Shown here: piece after piece, positions 1 to 6,870 of the stretch
Position numbering within the stretch: position 1 is the stretch's first letter
Layout: each line of letters opens with the position of its first letter
Source of the DNA: an uncultured Lysobacterales bacterium
GTDB taxonomy: Bacteria; Pseudomonadota; Gammaproteobacteria; Xanthomonadales; SZUA-36
NCBI GenBank assembly: GCA_937974465.1
Contig: CALJWY010000183.1
Location: forward strand, 1 to 7,009
Direction: 5' to 3'
DNA length: 7,009 nt
The notes under the pieces: generated by a model
What the model was told of the DNA's origin: nothing
What the model saw: only the letters and a program-made list of their open reading frames with translations
Database searches by the model: none
Position numbers and translations under genes: made by a program

Positions 1-111
1 GACAAAACACATACCCTTGAAAAGAGCATTGGCGAAGGCCATGCCAGTCATGCACCGGTGGTACGCAATCTCTGCAATGTTCTGGATGAGCTCGATAGCC
101 TGGTAAACTAG
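1..111 (+). CDS. C-terminal end of an unidentified protein (5' end outside window)
   Basis: Reading from base 1 in the first frame gives 36 codons followed by TAG at 109-111. The tail is polar and looks helical, ending in VVRNLCNVLDELDSLVN. It carries no motif I recognise, so no function is offered. The frame was chosen because it is open from the edge and gives a plausible amphipathic C-terminal helix. A second frame is also open until about base 107 but gives a less natural, Trp- and Met-rich peptide. The 214-bp gap to the next gene suggests that this gene is not part of the exporter operon. Confidence 0.42.
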   Translation, partial: DKTHTLEKSIGEGHASHAPVVRNLCNVLDELDSLVN

Positions 112-325
112 CACCAGCCTGCCTGGCATCCCTCACCGGGACAAACCACCATCCTGTTCATTTGCCGTCGCGGCCAAATCGCTGCCCGTGCCATCAGTTC
201 AAATTGTTGTGTATGGCAGACTTTACCTGTCTTTACGTCGTCATAGCTACCGGTGTCATTGCGTGACCTGGCCCTTTGCATTATCGTAGTCCGTCGCTCT
301 AAATAAAGTCGGAATCCACCCTCAA
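112..325 (+). promoter_or_regulatory. Intergenic region upstream of the exporter operon, probable promoter
   Basis: This 214-bp gap precedes the adaptor gene and must hold the operon promoter unless the upstream gene reads through. The best candidate I can see is weak: TTGCAT (276-281) and TAAATA (300-305) with an 18-bp spacer, each matching the sigma-70 consensus at three of six positions. A small imperfect hairpin can form at 161-178 (TTTGCCG / CGGCCAAA, one bulged base), but no T-run follows it, so it is not a convincing terminator. No operator is recognisable. Confidence 0.3.
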
Positions 326-1798
326 ATGAATGGCAAAATCAATTGGTCGCATGGCCTGTTTATAGTCCTGATCACCGCCCTCCTCGCAGGCTGTAATGGC
401 AGCGAGTCCGGCAGCGGGCAAACTGCAAAAATTGAAACCAGCACGCTGGAAATCGGCGACATCAACCGTGTCGTTGCGACATCCGGAGCGGTTCGTCCAT
501 TGATTACCGTTGAAGTAGGTTCACAGCTATCCGGTCAGCTTGAGGAGCTCTACGTGGACTTCAACTCTGAAGTGAAAGCCGGCCAGGTAATTGCCCTCAT
601 AGACTCCAAGACCTTTGAGTCGCGTGTCCTGCAAAACAAGGCAGACCTGGAAGTAGCCAATTCCAACGTCATTGTGCAGGGTGCCAACATCGACCGCGCG
701 AAAGCCAATCTGCGCAAAGCCCGGCTTGAATACGAGCGCGCTGAACCACTGGCAAACACCGGAACCCTGTCGACCTCTGATTTTGACTCGGCGCTGGCCA
801 ACTATGAATCAGCCAAGGCCGACCTGACCATGGCCGAGGCCCAGCTCCAGAATGCCCTGGCCAATCAACAACAACGACAGGCCTTGCTGGAATCGGTAGA
901 AATTGACCTTGAACGCACCAAGATTCGCTCTCCCATTGATGGCGTCGTTATTGAACGTGCCGTGGACAAGGGCCAGACCGTCGCCGCCAGCCTCTCCTCA
1001 CCCGTTTTGTTCAGGATTGCCCAGGACCTGAGAGAAATCCAGATCGAAGCCAACGTCGATGAGGCAGATATTGGCAATGTTACCCGTGGCAATGAAACCT
1101 CGTTCAGCGTCGATGCCTATCCGGACCTGGAATTCAAAGGCAAGGTGGAGCAGGTCCGCTTATCGCCCAATGAGACAAATAACGTGGTGACATACACGGT
1201 CATCATTACCGCAAGAAACCCGGACCTGAAACTACTGCCCGGAATGACAGCCATCGTTGAGATCGTGACCGGCAAGAGCGAAAACGTACTGCGTGTTTCG
1301 AACGACGCCATACGTTTCAAACCACCCGCTGATTCAGAACTGGCGAAGAAAGCCAGCCAGGGCGGCAAGCCCCAGGGTGGTGGCCAACGCCACGGTGCAT
1401 CCGGGGATATGGACCAGGTTGCATCACAACTGGGTCTGGATGAAAAAACAAAAAGCGCCATCCAAAGCGATGCTCGTCAGCTGTTCTCTTCAATGCGTAG
1501 CCAGTTCCAGAATGGCGGTAATGGCACCGATCGCGATCAAATGCGGGCACAGATGCGGGCTCAACTTGCATCCATCTATAAAAAGCATCTTGATGATGCG
1601 CAGTACATCCAATTCGAGCAGATCCAGCGCCAATCTGCAGAGACCCGCTCGGTACAACTCTGGAAGCAGACTGATGGTGAGATTACCCCGGTGATGGTCA
1701 GGGTCGGCATCAGTGATGACACACATACCCATGTCGTCAGTGAAAATATGTCTGAGGGTGATGTCGTGGTTACGCGCATGCGCAGCCCCAGGCCATAA
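326..1798 (+). CDS. MacA-like periplasmic adaptor lipoprotein (HlyD/RND-MFP family) with helical insert
   Basis: This is the periplasmic adaptor of a tripartite efflux pump, linking an inner-membrane ABC permease to an outer-membrane channel. Residues 11-23 are a hydrophobic signal ending in the lipobox LLAGC, so Cys23 should be lipidated. The usual MFP order follows: first lipoyl half (about 61-95), long alpha-hairpin (about 96-195), second lipoyl half (about 196-222, with RSPIDGVV), beta-barrel (about 225-318, with LLPGMTAIVEI), and membrane-proximal strands (about 319-335 and 443-487). At 490 residues it is well over the roughly 370 of E. coli MacA. The excess is an insert at about 336-442, made of a Gly/Gln-rich linker and two predicted helices. 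The ABC ATPase and permease genes follow directly, which supports a MacA role. The start lies behind a weak GGAA (311-314). The substrate is unknown. Confidence 0.93.
   Translation: MNGKINWSHGLFIVLITALLAGCNGSESGSGQTAKIETSTLEIGDINRVVATSGAVRPLITVEVGSQLSGQLEELYVDFNSEVKAGQVIALIDSKTFESRVLQNKADLEVANSNVIVQGANIDRAKANLRKARLEYERAEPLANTGTLSTSDFDSALANYESAKADLTMAEAQLQNALANQQQRQALLESVEIDLERTKIRSPIDGVVIERAVDKGQTVAASLSSPVLFRIAQDLREIQIEANVDEADIGNVTRGNETSFSVDAYPDLEFKGKVEQVRLSPNETNNVVTYTVIITARNPDLKLLPGMTAIVEIVTGKSENVLRVSNDAIRFKPPADSELAKKASQGGKPQGGGQRHGASGDMDQVASQLGLDEKTKSAIQSDARQLFSSMRSQFQNGGNGTDRDQMRAQMRAQLASIYKKHLDDAQYIQFEQIQRQSAETRSVQLWKQTDGEITPVMVRVGISDDTHTHVVSENMSEGDVVVTRMRSPRP
1541..1564 (+). repeat. Two tandem 12-bp units coding MRAQ-MRAQ
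   Basis: Two adjacent 12-bp units (ATGCGGGCACAG and ATGCGGGCTCAA, 10 of 12 identical) encode MRAQMRAQ inside the helical insert of the adaptor. They suggest that part of the insert grew by small in-frame duplication. The units keep the reading frame. Confidence 0.6.
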
Positions 1799-1827
1799 GT
1801 CGGCAATCTCGGATAAGACCAACGCCA

Positions 1828-2535
1828 ATGGACAAGGTACTGATTGAATGCCGCTCGCTTTGCAAGGATTACCACATGGGTGGGGAAACCATCCATGCGC
1901 TGAGGAACGTCAGCCTGCAAATTCACAAGGGTGAGTATGTTGCCATCATGGGTCCTTCCGGCTCCGGCAAATCCACGCTGATGAACCTGGTGGGTGCTTT
2001 GGATGTCCCGAGTCGCGGCGATTTATTGGTCAATGGTGTGAACCTGGCCGGGCAAAGCTCTGACCAATTGGCAAACTTCCGCAACCATACGATTGGTTTC
2101 GTGTTTCAGCAGTTCAACCTGTTGGCCCGCACCACGGCGCTGGAAAACGTCAAACTGCCCCTGCTCTACTCCCATGACAAAAACCCCGGTGACTTAACCC
2201 GGCGTGCAACCGAAGCGCTCGAACGTGTCGGCCTGGCCGATCGCATGGATCATGAAACCACCCAGCTTTCCGGTGGTCAGCAACAACGAGTGGCGATTGC
2301 CAGGGCACTGGTCAACCGGCCTTCGATGATTCTTGCCGATGAACCGACCGGCGCACTGGATACAAAAACATCGATTGAAATTCTGGACCTGTTCCAGGAA
2401 CTCAATGATGCCGGCATTACATTGATGGTGGTCACGCATGACCCTGAAGTCGCAGAGGTTTCAAAGCGCAACCTGATGTTCAGGGATGGGGAAATCATCG
2501 ATGACCTGATCGTTGCGCAAGGGGCCGGCAGCTGA
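1828..2535 (+). CDS. ABC transporter ATPase, MacB/LolD-type
   Basis: This cytoplasmic ATPase should power the adjacent FtsX-like permease. All catalytic elements are intact in its 235 residues: A-loop Tyr15, Walker A GPSGSGKST (42-50), Q-loop at Gln94 (FVFQQFN), signature LSGGQQQR (147-154), Walker B MILAD (167-171) with catalytic Glu172, D-loop ALD (176-178) and H-loop His204. Length and the motif context (FVFQQFNLL, ADEPTGALD) fit the MacB/LolD/FtsE branch. In E. coli MacB this domain is fused to the permease; here it is a separate gene. It starts 30 bp after the adaptor stop with only a weak GGA upstream. A later ATG at codon 17 has an AAGGA nearby but would remove the first strand and the A-loop, so I keep 1828. 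It overlaps the permease start by one base. Confidence 0.95.
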   Translation: MDKVLIECRSLCKDYHMGGETIHALRNVSLQIHKGEYVAIMGPSGSGKSTLMNLVGALDVPSRGDLLVNGVNLAGQSSDQLANFRNHTIGFVFQQFNLLARTTALENVKLPLLYSHDKNPGDLTRRATEALERVGLADRMDHETTQLSGGQQQRVAIARALVNRPSMILADEPTGALDTKTSIEILDLFQELNDAGITLMVVTHDPEVAEVSKRNLMFRDGEIIDDLIVAQGAGS

Positions 2536-3770
2536 TGGACATTATCAAGACAACCAGTATTGCCCTGGTCGCGCTGCGCCTGAACGCCATGCGCAGCTTC
2601 CTGACCATGCTGGGCATCATCATTGGAATTGCCTCGGTGATCGTCATGGTTTCCGTATCCAGCGGCTCCAAGCAGGAAATCGAAGCCCAGATCGACCGGC
2701 TTGGAAGCAATGTGCTCAGCATCCGTCCGGGCGCCCGGATGATGGGGGGCCGTCATGGTGGTTCTGGCACAGCAGCACCGCTGACTGAAAAACACATCAA
2801 GAGTCTGCGTAACAAGTTTGCTTTCATAGAAGGTATCTCGGGTAGTATTTCCGCCACCGTGCCAGCCGTCTATGGCAATAATAACTGGACGACCAGTGTG
2901 ATTGGCATTCACGCGGATTACATATCGGTACGCCAATGGGTTATCGAGGAGGGCCGTAACTTCACCGAGCGTGAAGTGAAGTCCGGTGGCAAAGTCGCCC
3001 TGGTCGGCCAGGATATTATCGACAAGCTGTTTGACGGTGCTTCACCCCTCGGCGCGAGGATACGGATCAAGAACATCCCTTTTACAGTGATTGGTACGCT
3101 GCAAGCCAAGGGCGCATCCAATTGGGGCCGAAGCTATGACGACGTTATCTTCATACCCATTTCGACCTCCCGGATGCGTGTCAGTGGCCGTCAGGCACGT
3201 TCTGTACCCGATAACATTGGTAACTTATACCTGACCGTGAACCTGGATAGAGATATTGGCATCGCCGAGGAAGATCTGCGGGAGTTTCTGCGCGAAATTC
3301 GCAAAATCGCACCGGGTGCACAGGATGATTTCAACGTTGCAAATTTCTCAGAGTTTATCCGTGCCCGCAACGAAACATCGGCAACGCTGGGACTCTTGCT
3401 GGCCGCAACCGCTGCGATCGCACTTGTTGTGGGTGGAATCGGCATCATGAACATCATGCTGGTTTCGGTGACGGAACGAACCCGCGAAATCGGGCTGAGG
3501 CTGGCTGTGGGTGCCAGACGCAAGGATATCCTGAATCAATTCCTGGTTGAGGCAGTAACCCTGTGCCTGATCGGCAGCCTGGTGGGCGTGGCCCTGGGGG
3601 TGGGAACCGGCGAACTGGTTAAACGCCTGGTCGATATACCGGTGCTGCTCAACATACCGATCATATTTATCGCCATCAGCTCGGCGGCCCTGGTCGGCAT
3701 ATTTTTCGGTTTTTATCCGGCCCGTAAGGCATCAAGGATGAACCCGATTGATGCCTTAAGGTACGAGTAA
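2535..3770 (+). CDS. MacB/FtsX-type ABC permease
   Basis: This is the inner-membrane permease of the exporter, with the four-helix MacB topology. TM1 is at about 22-43, followed by a large periplasmic domain (MacB_PCD type, about 44-283), TM2 at about 284-310, TM3 at about 336-357 and TM4 at about 373-394. Family hallmarks are visible: SFLTMLGIIIGIASVI in TM1, VTERTREIGLRLAVGA (312-327) after TM2, and the C-terminal FYPARKASRMNPIDALRYE (393-411). The length of 411 residues is normal for a stand-alone permease. The start ATG overlaps the ATPase stop in TGATG, and AAGGGG (2519-2524) lies 10 bp upstream, so translation is probably coupled. MacB-type permeases transmit force to the adaptor rather than carrying substrate through the membrane. 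The substrate could be a drug, peptide or lipid, and the sequence does not decide. No TolC gene follows. Confidence 0.93.
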   Translation: MDIIKTTSIALVALRLNAMRSFLTMLGIIIGIASVIVMVSVSSGSKQEIEAQIDRLGSNVLSIRPGARMMGGRHGGSGTAAPLTEKHIKSLRNKFAFIEGISGSISATVPAVYGNNNWTTSVIGIHADYISVRQWVIEEGRNFTEREVKSGGKVALVGQDIIDKLFDGASPLGARIRIKNIPFTVIGTLQAKGASNWGRSYDDVIFIPISTSRMRVSGRQARSVPDNIGNLYLTVNLDRDIGIAEEDLREFLREIRKIAPGAQDDFNVANFSEFIRARNETSATLGLLLAATAAIALVVGGIGIMNIMLVSVTERTREIGLRLAVGARRKDILNQFLVEAVTLCLIGSLVGVALGVGTGELVKRLVDIPVLLNIPIIFIAISSAALVGIFFGFYPARKASRMNPIDALRYE

Positions 3771-3827
3771 ATTCCCAGCGGCTATTTTCAAGGTAGATAC
3801 AGGTAACGTATTGGCTTATTTAGCGCC
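3771..3827. other. Short convergent intergenic gap
   Basis: These 57 bp separate the ends of the exporter operon and the reductase gene, which converge. I looked for a bidirectional terminator and found no stem with a T-run on either strand. Only a short direct repeat AGGTA (3791-3795 and 3801-3805) is visible. Confidence 0.5.
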
Positions 3828-5816
3828 CTACCAGTGAATACCCCGCATCAGGCTGGCGAAGGCAACCTGTTCCTGCGAGGCCTGCTGCTGATCTTCTGAG
3901 ACTCCCATCGCGGCCGATGAATCCGGAAACATCCTGAACGCACTGTTCATGATGATTTCCGCAATATTGGGCGCAACTGCATGCAGTGTTTGCGCAAAAA
4001 TTCCCAGGCGTGTCGCAATCCTCTGCGGTTTGTAGATTACCGCTTGCTTCACGAACTCTGCCGCCTCATCAGGCGTGATGGTTGGCACATTTTCATACAT
4101 CTTTGTTGGCGCGATCATCGGGGTGCGCACCAGCGGCATATTGATGGTTGTGAACGATATACCCGTATCGCTGTACTCAGCTGACGCGCAACGCGAGAAT
4201 GCATCAAGGGCTGCCTTTGAAGCCACGTAGGCAGAAAAACGCGGCGAATTACTCAACACACCAATCGAAGAAATATTGATGACATGCCCGGCTTTGCGTT
4301 TTGTCATTCCCGGTAAAGCACGCAGGATCAGACGCAGGCTGCCAAAGTAATTCAGCTGCATGGTGCGCTCAAAATCGTGGAAGCGGTCACATGACAAAGA
4401 AATGGAACGACGAATCGAGCGCCCGGCATTATTGACCAGGATGTCGATATGGCCATGCTCCTCGTTGATCTGGTCAATCAATTGATCACAGGCATCGAGA
4501 TCAGAGATATCACAGGGATAACTCCAGGCCATGCCACCCATGGTTTTTATTTCGTCGAGCGCTTCGGCGAGTTTCTCTTCACCGCGAGCGACCAGGATTA
4601 CCTTTGCGCCGGCGCGCGCCATCATCACGGCCACTGCATGGCCAATACCCGACGAGGCTCCTGTGACAACAACATTTTTACCGCGCACATGACCGCGCAG
4701 GCTGCGGTCGATAAATAATTCGGGGTCGAGGTTTCTTTCCCAGTAATCCCACAGACGCCAGGCATAGTCGTCCAGCCTCGGCACCATAATGCCACTGCCG
4801 CGCAGTGCACGCTCGGTCTCGCGGTTATCAAACTTGGTGGGGTAATTGACGAATTTCATCATATCCGGTGGTAACCCCAGGTCTTTCATGATCTGGTTGG
4901 ATATACGCCGGATCGGCGGCAACATGCGCAAGCCCTGTTTAATGGCGGCTGGAATATAGTTGAACAACCTTGCGTCTATACGCATGGTCATTTGCGGCGC
5001 ATGCGCTGCATGCGCAAACAGGTTTAAAACCTCACCGATGCGTTTGGGTTTGGGATCGGTCAGGTGGAAACACATGCCATCAAGCCCTGATTTGTGTGCG
5101 ATATGAATCATCGCATCCACCACATAATCTACCGGTACAATATTGATACGGCCACCCTCAATACCCAGTGTCGGCATCCAGGCCGGCATCAGGCGGCGCA
5201 TTTTCTGGATCAGTTTGAAGAAATAATAAGGCCCGTCAATTTTATCAATGATGCCTGTTTCAGAATGCCCCACCACGATACCAGGACGGTAAATACGCCA
5301 TGGAGTGTGGCACTCGCGCCTGACCACGGCTTCGGAATCATGCTTGGTTCGGAAATAGGGGTTATCCAGGCCATGCGCTTCCTCAAACATGTCTTCACGG
5401 AAAATCCCCGGATACAAGCCGGCAGCAGCGATCGAACTCATATGGTGAAAACGGCGTGCCTTGATGTTTTCGACAAACTTGACGACATTGTGTGTGCCTT
5501 CCACGTTCACCTGCATCTGGCTTTCAGCATCCGCCATCAGGTCATAAACCGCCGCCAGGTGAAATACATGCCCGATTTCCCCTTCCAGTGCCCTTCTCTT
5601 TTTGGCCGGAATACCCAGCATTGGCCGGGTCAGGTCACCGGTGATCGGCACGACCCGTTTGGCCGCTGTGCCCCATTCTGCCTTTTGCGATTCAAATTTT
5701 TTCTTGGAACTCTTACGGACCAGTACGTAGATGGTGGCTTTCTTTTTTTTCTTTAGCAGTTCACCGATCAGGTTGTGGCCTATAAACCCGGTTCCACCAG
5801 TAATAAAGTAATTCAT
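3828..5816 (-). CDS. Alcohol-forming fatty acyl-CoA reductase, two fused SDR domains
   Basis: This 662-residue enzyme probably reduces long-chain acyl-CoA (or acyl-ACP) through the aldehyde to fatty alcohol with NAD(P)H, the first step of wax ester synthesis. The N-terminal half is an extended SDR: nucleotide motif GGTGFIG (7-13), SS at 127-128, and YFRTK (Tyr154, Lys158). The C-terminal half is a classical SDR: TGASSGIG (385-392), NNAG (462-465), Asn489, Ser516/Ser517, and YVASK (Tyr530, Lys534). Both catalytic sets look intact. Stretches such as GHSETG, DGPYYFFK, WDYWERNLDPELF, RFHDFERTMQLNYFGS and QVAFASLMRGIHW match, from memory, the about 661-residue Marinobacter enzyme; the second half also resembles Acinetobacter Acr1. 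The ATG at 5816 is chosen because GGAGG lies 6 bp upstream and the protein then starts MNYFITGGTGFIG, as in that family. It is transcribed divergently from the acyl-CoA-binding protein gene. A Lys-rich stretch at 22-26 is unusual. Confidence 0.92.
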   Translation of the reverse strand: MNYFITGGTGFIGHNLIGELLKKKKKATIYVLVRKSSKKKFESQKAEWGTAAKRVVPITGDLTRPMLGIPAKKRRALEGEIGHVFHLAAVYDLMADAESQMQVNVEGTHNVVKFVENIKARRFHHMSSIAAAGLYPGIFREDMFEEAHGLDNPYFRTKHDSEAVVRRECHTPWRIYRPGIVVGHSETGIIDKIDGPYYFFKLIQKMRRLMPAWMPTLGIEGGRINIVPVDYVVDAMIHIAHKSGLDGMCFHLTDPKPKRIGEVLNLFAHAAHAPQMTMRIDARLFNYIPAAIKQGLRMLPPIRRISNQIMKDLGLPPDMMKFVNYPTKFDNRETERALRGSGIMVPRLDDYAWRLWDYWERNLDPELFIDRSLRGHVRGKNVVVTGASSGIGHAVAVMMARAGAKVILVARGEEKLAEALDEIKTMGGMAWSYPCDISDLDACDQLIDQINEEHGHIDILVNNAGRSIRRSISLSCDRFHDFERTMQLNYFGSLRLILRALPGMTKRKAGHVINISSIGVLSNSPRFSAYVASKAALDAFSRCASAEYSDTGISFTTINMPLVRTPMIAPTKMYENVPTITPDEAAEFVKQAVIYKPQRIATRLGIFAQTLHAVAPNIAEIIMNSAFRMFPDSSAAMGVSEDQQQASQEQVAFASLMRGIHW

Positions 5817-5822
5817 GCTTGT

Positions 5823-5827
5823 CCTCC
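5823..5827 (-). promoter_or_regulatory. Shine-Dalgarno site fixing the reductase start
   Basis: The minus strand reads GGAGG, followed by six bases and then ATG at 5816-5814, which is near-ideal spacing. The in-frame GTG at 5840-5838 would place this site inside the coding region and has no comparable site of its own. The family N-terminus (MNYF...) also favours the ATG. Confidence 0.85.
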
Positions 5828-5840
5828 GATCCCCTGTCAC

Positions 5841-5943
5841 ATGTTATGGGTAAGCCTTACAATCTTAGCAGAATAAATCCCGTTACCATGCTGTTACAAT
5901 TCATATGAATGTATCAGTATGAACCAGAAAGGAAAAATTCCAG
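5841..5943. promoter_or_regulatory. Divergent promoter/operator region between reductase and ACBP genes
   Basis: This region must drive the reductase leftward and the ACBP-regulator pair rightward. A possible rightward promoter is TTACAA (5894-5899) and TATGAA (5918-5923) with an 18-bp spacer; the -35 match is poor. A leftward -10 of TAAGAT (plus-strand 5862-5867) has no good -35. Symmetric elements cluster here: the 12-bp palindrome at 5899-5910, an 11-bp GTAAG-C-CTTAC (5850-5860), and two GTTAC direct repeats 11 bp apart (5882-5886 and 5893-5897). The regulator encoded nearby is the natural candidate to bind. Confidence 0.5.
5899..5910. promoter_or_regulatory. Perfect 12-bp palindrome, candidate operator
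   Basis: ATTCATATGAAT reads the same on both strands. It sits inside the spacer of the candidate rightward promoter, where a bound repressor would block RNA polymerase. The flanks TAC (5895-5897) and GTA (5911-5913) nearly extend the symmetry, offset by one base. The binding protein is inferred, not shown. Confidence 0.45.
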
Positions 5944-6213
5944 ATGACAGAGATCAACTCCTCGTTCGAACAGGCGGCCATCGCGGCCAAATCACTGCCT
6001 GAACGTCCCGATAACGATACACTTCTGCAAATGTACGCGCTTTACAAGCAAGGCTCTTCCGGCGACGTATCCGGTGACAAACCCGGTTTTTTTGATTTTG
6101 TTGCCAGCGCAAAGTATGAAGCCTGGGAAAAACTCAGTGGGCTTTCAATGGATGACGCCAAAAAACAATACATTGACCTTGTAAAGAAACTGGGTGGATC
6201 GGTCGAAGACTAA
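5944..6213 (+). CDS. Acyl-CoA-binding protein (ACBP)
   Basis: This is a small cytoplasmic four-helix protein that binds medium- and long-chain acyl-CoA esters, protecting and delivering them to enzymes. The 89-residue length is typical. The family core is clear: FEQAAIAAKSLPERP (8-22), the YALYKQ helix (31-36) with Tyr31 and Lys35 of the acyl-CoA site, GD...KPGFFDF (40-52), AKYEAWEKLSGLS (56-68) with Lys57 and Trp61, and DAKKQYIDLVKKL (71-83) with Tyr76. A GAAAGGA ribosome site (5927-5933) lies 10 bp before the ATG. The gene leads a two-gene unit with the TetR regulator 18 bp downstream and is divergent from the acyl-CoA reductase, which would share its ligand. ACBP is far more common in eukaryotes than in bacteria. 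Confidence 0.95.
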   Translation: MTEINSSFEQAAIAAKSLPERPDNDTLLQMYALYKQGSSGDVSGDKPGFFDFVASAKYEAWEKLSGLSMDDAKKQYIDLVKKLGGSVED

Positions 6214-6231
6214 GCAAAGGACCTGACAAAC

Positions 6232-6870
6232 ATGACGCGCCGCAACACAAAGGAACTGGTACTGGCCACCAGCCTGGCGCTATTCAATGAATTTGGCGAG
6301 CCCAATGTAACCACGAACCAGATCGCAGATGAGGCAGACATCAGCCCTGGAAACCTCTATTACCATTTCCGCAGCAAGGACGAGATCGCCCTGGAACTGT
6401 TCAAGCGATACCTGGTAAATGTACAACCGATGCTGGATCTCGAAGACCAGGAAGGCCATGAGGCCGAAGACCTCTGGCTCAGACTGCACCTCCTGTTTGA
6501 GGCCATGGGGCGGTTTCGTTTCCTGTTTCGTGATCTGACCGATTTATACACCCGAATCAAGAATCTGAGACGGGCCTTCAACGGTCTGCTGGGCAGACAG
6601 CGCAGCACCCTGATGATCCTGATTAAAGGTCTGAGAAAGAATGGAGTCATGGATATTGGCGAGCATGACAGTGAAGTGCTGGCGGATAACATGTTGCTGT
6701 TGATGACCTATTGGATTCCCTTTGCAGAGGTCCGCGGTGATCCCGGCCTGGCAGATGGCAGGGTGCTAACCGAATCCGTCGCGAGGGTTTTGCATTTGTT
6801 TCTGCCGTATTTGCGTGAACCTGAAGCCAGCCAGGTGGAAGCCCTGGCACATACCTACCGGCAAGTTTAA
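6232..6870 (+). CDS. TetR-family transcriptional regulator, PhaD-like
   Basis: This is a 212-residue DNA-binding regulator. The N-terminal TetR helix-turn-helix is textbook: ALFNEFGEPNVTTNQIADEA followed by DISPGNLYYHFRSKDEI (HTH about 27-46, with the SPGNLYYHF recognition helix). The ligand-binding domain (about 60-210) contains EDLWLRLHLLFE (79-90) and RFRFLFRDL (94-102). That pattern reminds me of PhaD, the regulator of polyhydroxyalkanoate genes in Pseudomonas, which is thought to respond to an acyl-CoA metabolite. It follows the ACBP gene by 18 bp with AAAGGA (6216-6221) 10 bp before its ATG, so the two are probably co-transcribed. It may control itself, ACBP and the divergent reductase. 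The family assignment is secure; ligand and targets are inferred from context. Confidence 0.9.
   Translation: MTRRNTKELVLATSLALFNEFGEPNVTTNQIADEADISPGNLYYHFRSKDEIALELFKRYLVNVQPMLDLEDQEGHEAEDLWLRLHLLFEAMGRFRFLFRDLTDLYTRIKNLRRAFNGLLGRQRSTLMILIKGLRKNGVMDIGEHDSEVLADNMLLLMTYWIPFAEVRGDPGLADGRVLTESVARVLHLFLPYLREPEASQVEALAHTYRQV

Noticed and set aside
161..178. Terminator for the partial first gene
   Set aside because: The TTTGCCG / CGGCCAAA stem is imperfect, lies about 50 bp past the stop and has no T-run.
1293..1694. A 133-codon plus-strand frame inside the adaptor gene
   Set aside because: It is an out-of-frame shadow of the helical insert region, with basic, Ser-rich composition and no ribosome site. 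I also considered whether it reflected a frameshift in the adaptor, but the adaptor frame is continuous and resumes a normal C-terminal domain.
2277..2936. A 219-codon open frame on the minus strand across the ATPase/permease junction
   Set aside because: It is antisense to two genes with intact motifs, and its product is low-complexity and His/Arg/Ser-rich. No start signal or family is visible.
5094..5756. A 220-codon open frame on the plus strand opposite the reductase gene
   Set aside because: It lies wholly antisense to a well-supported enzyme, is rich in His, Cys and Phe with no domain pattern, and has no ribosome site. It is a shadow of the minus-strand gene.
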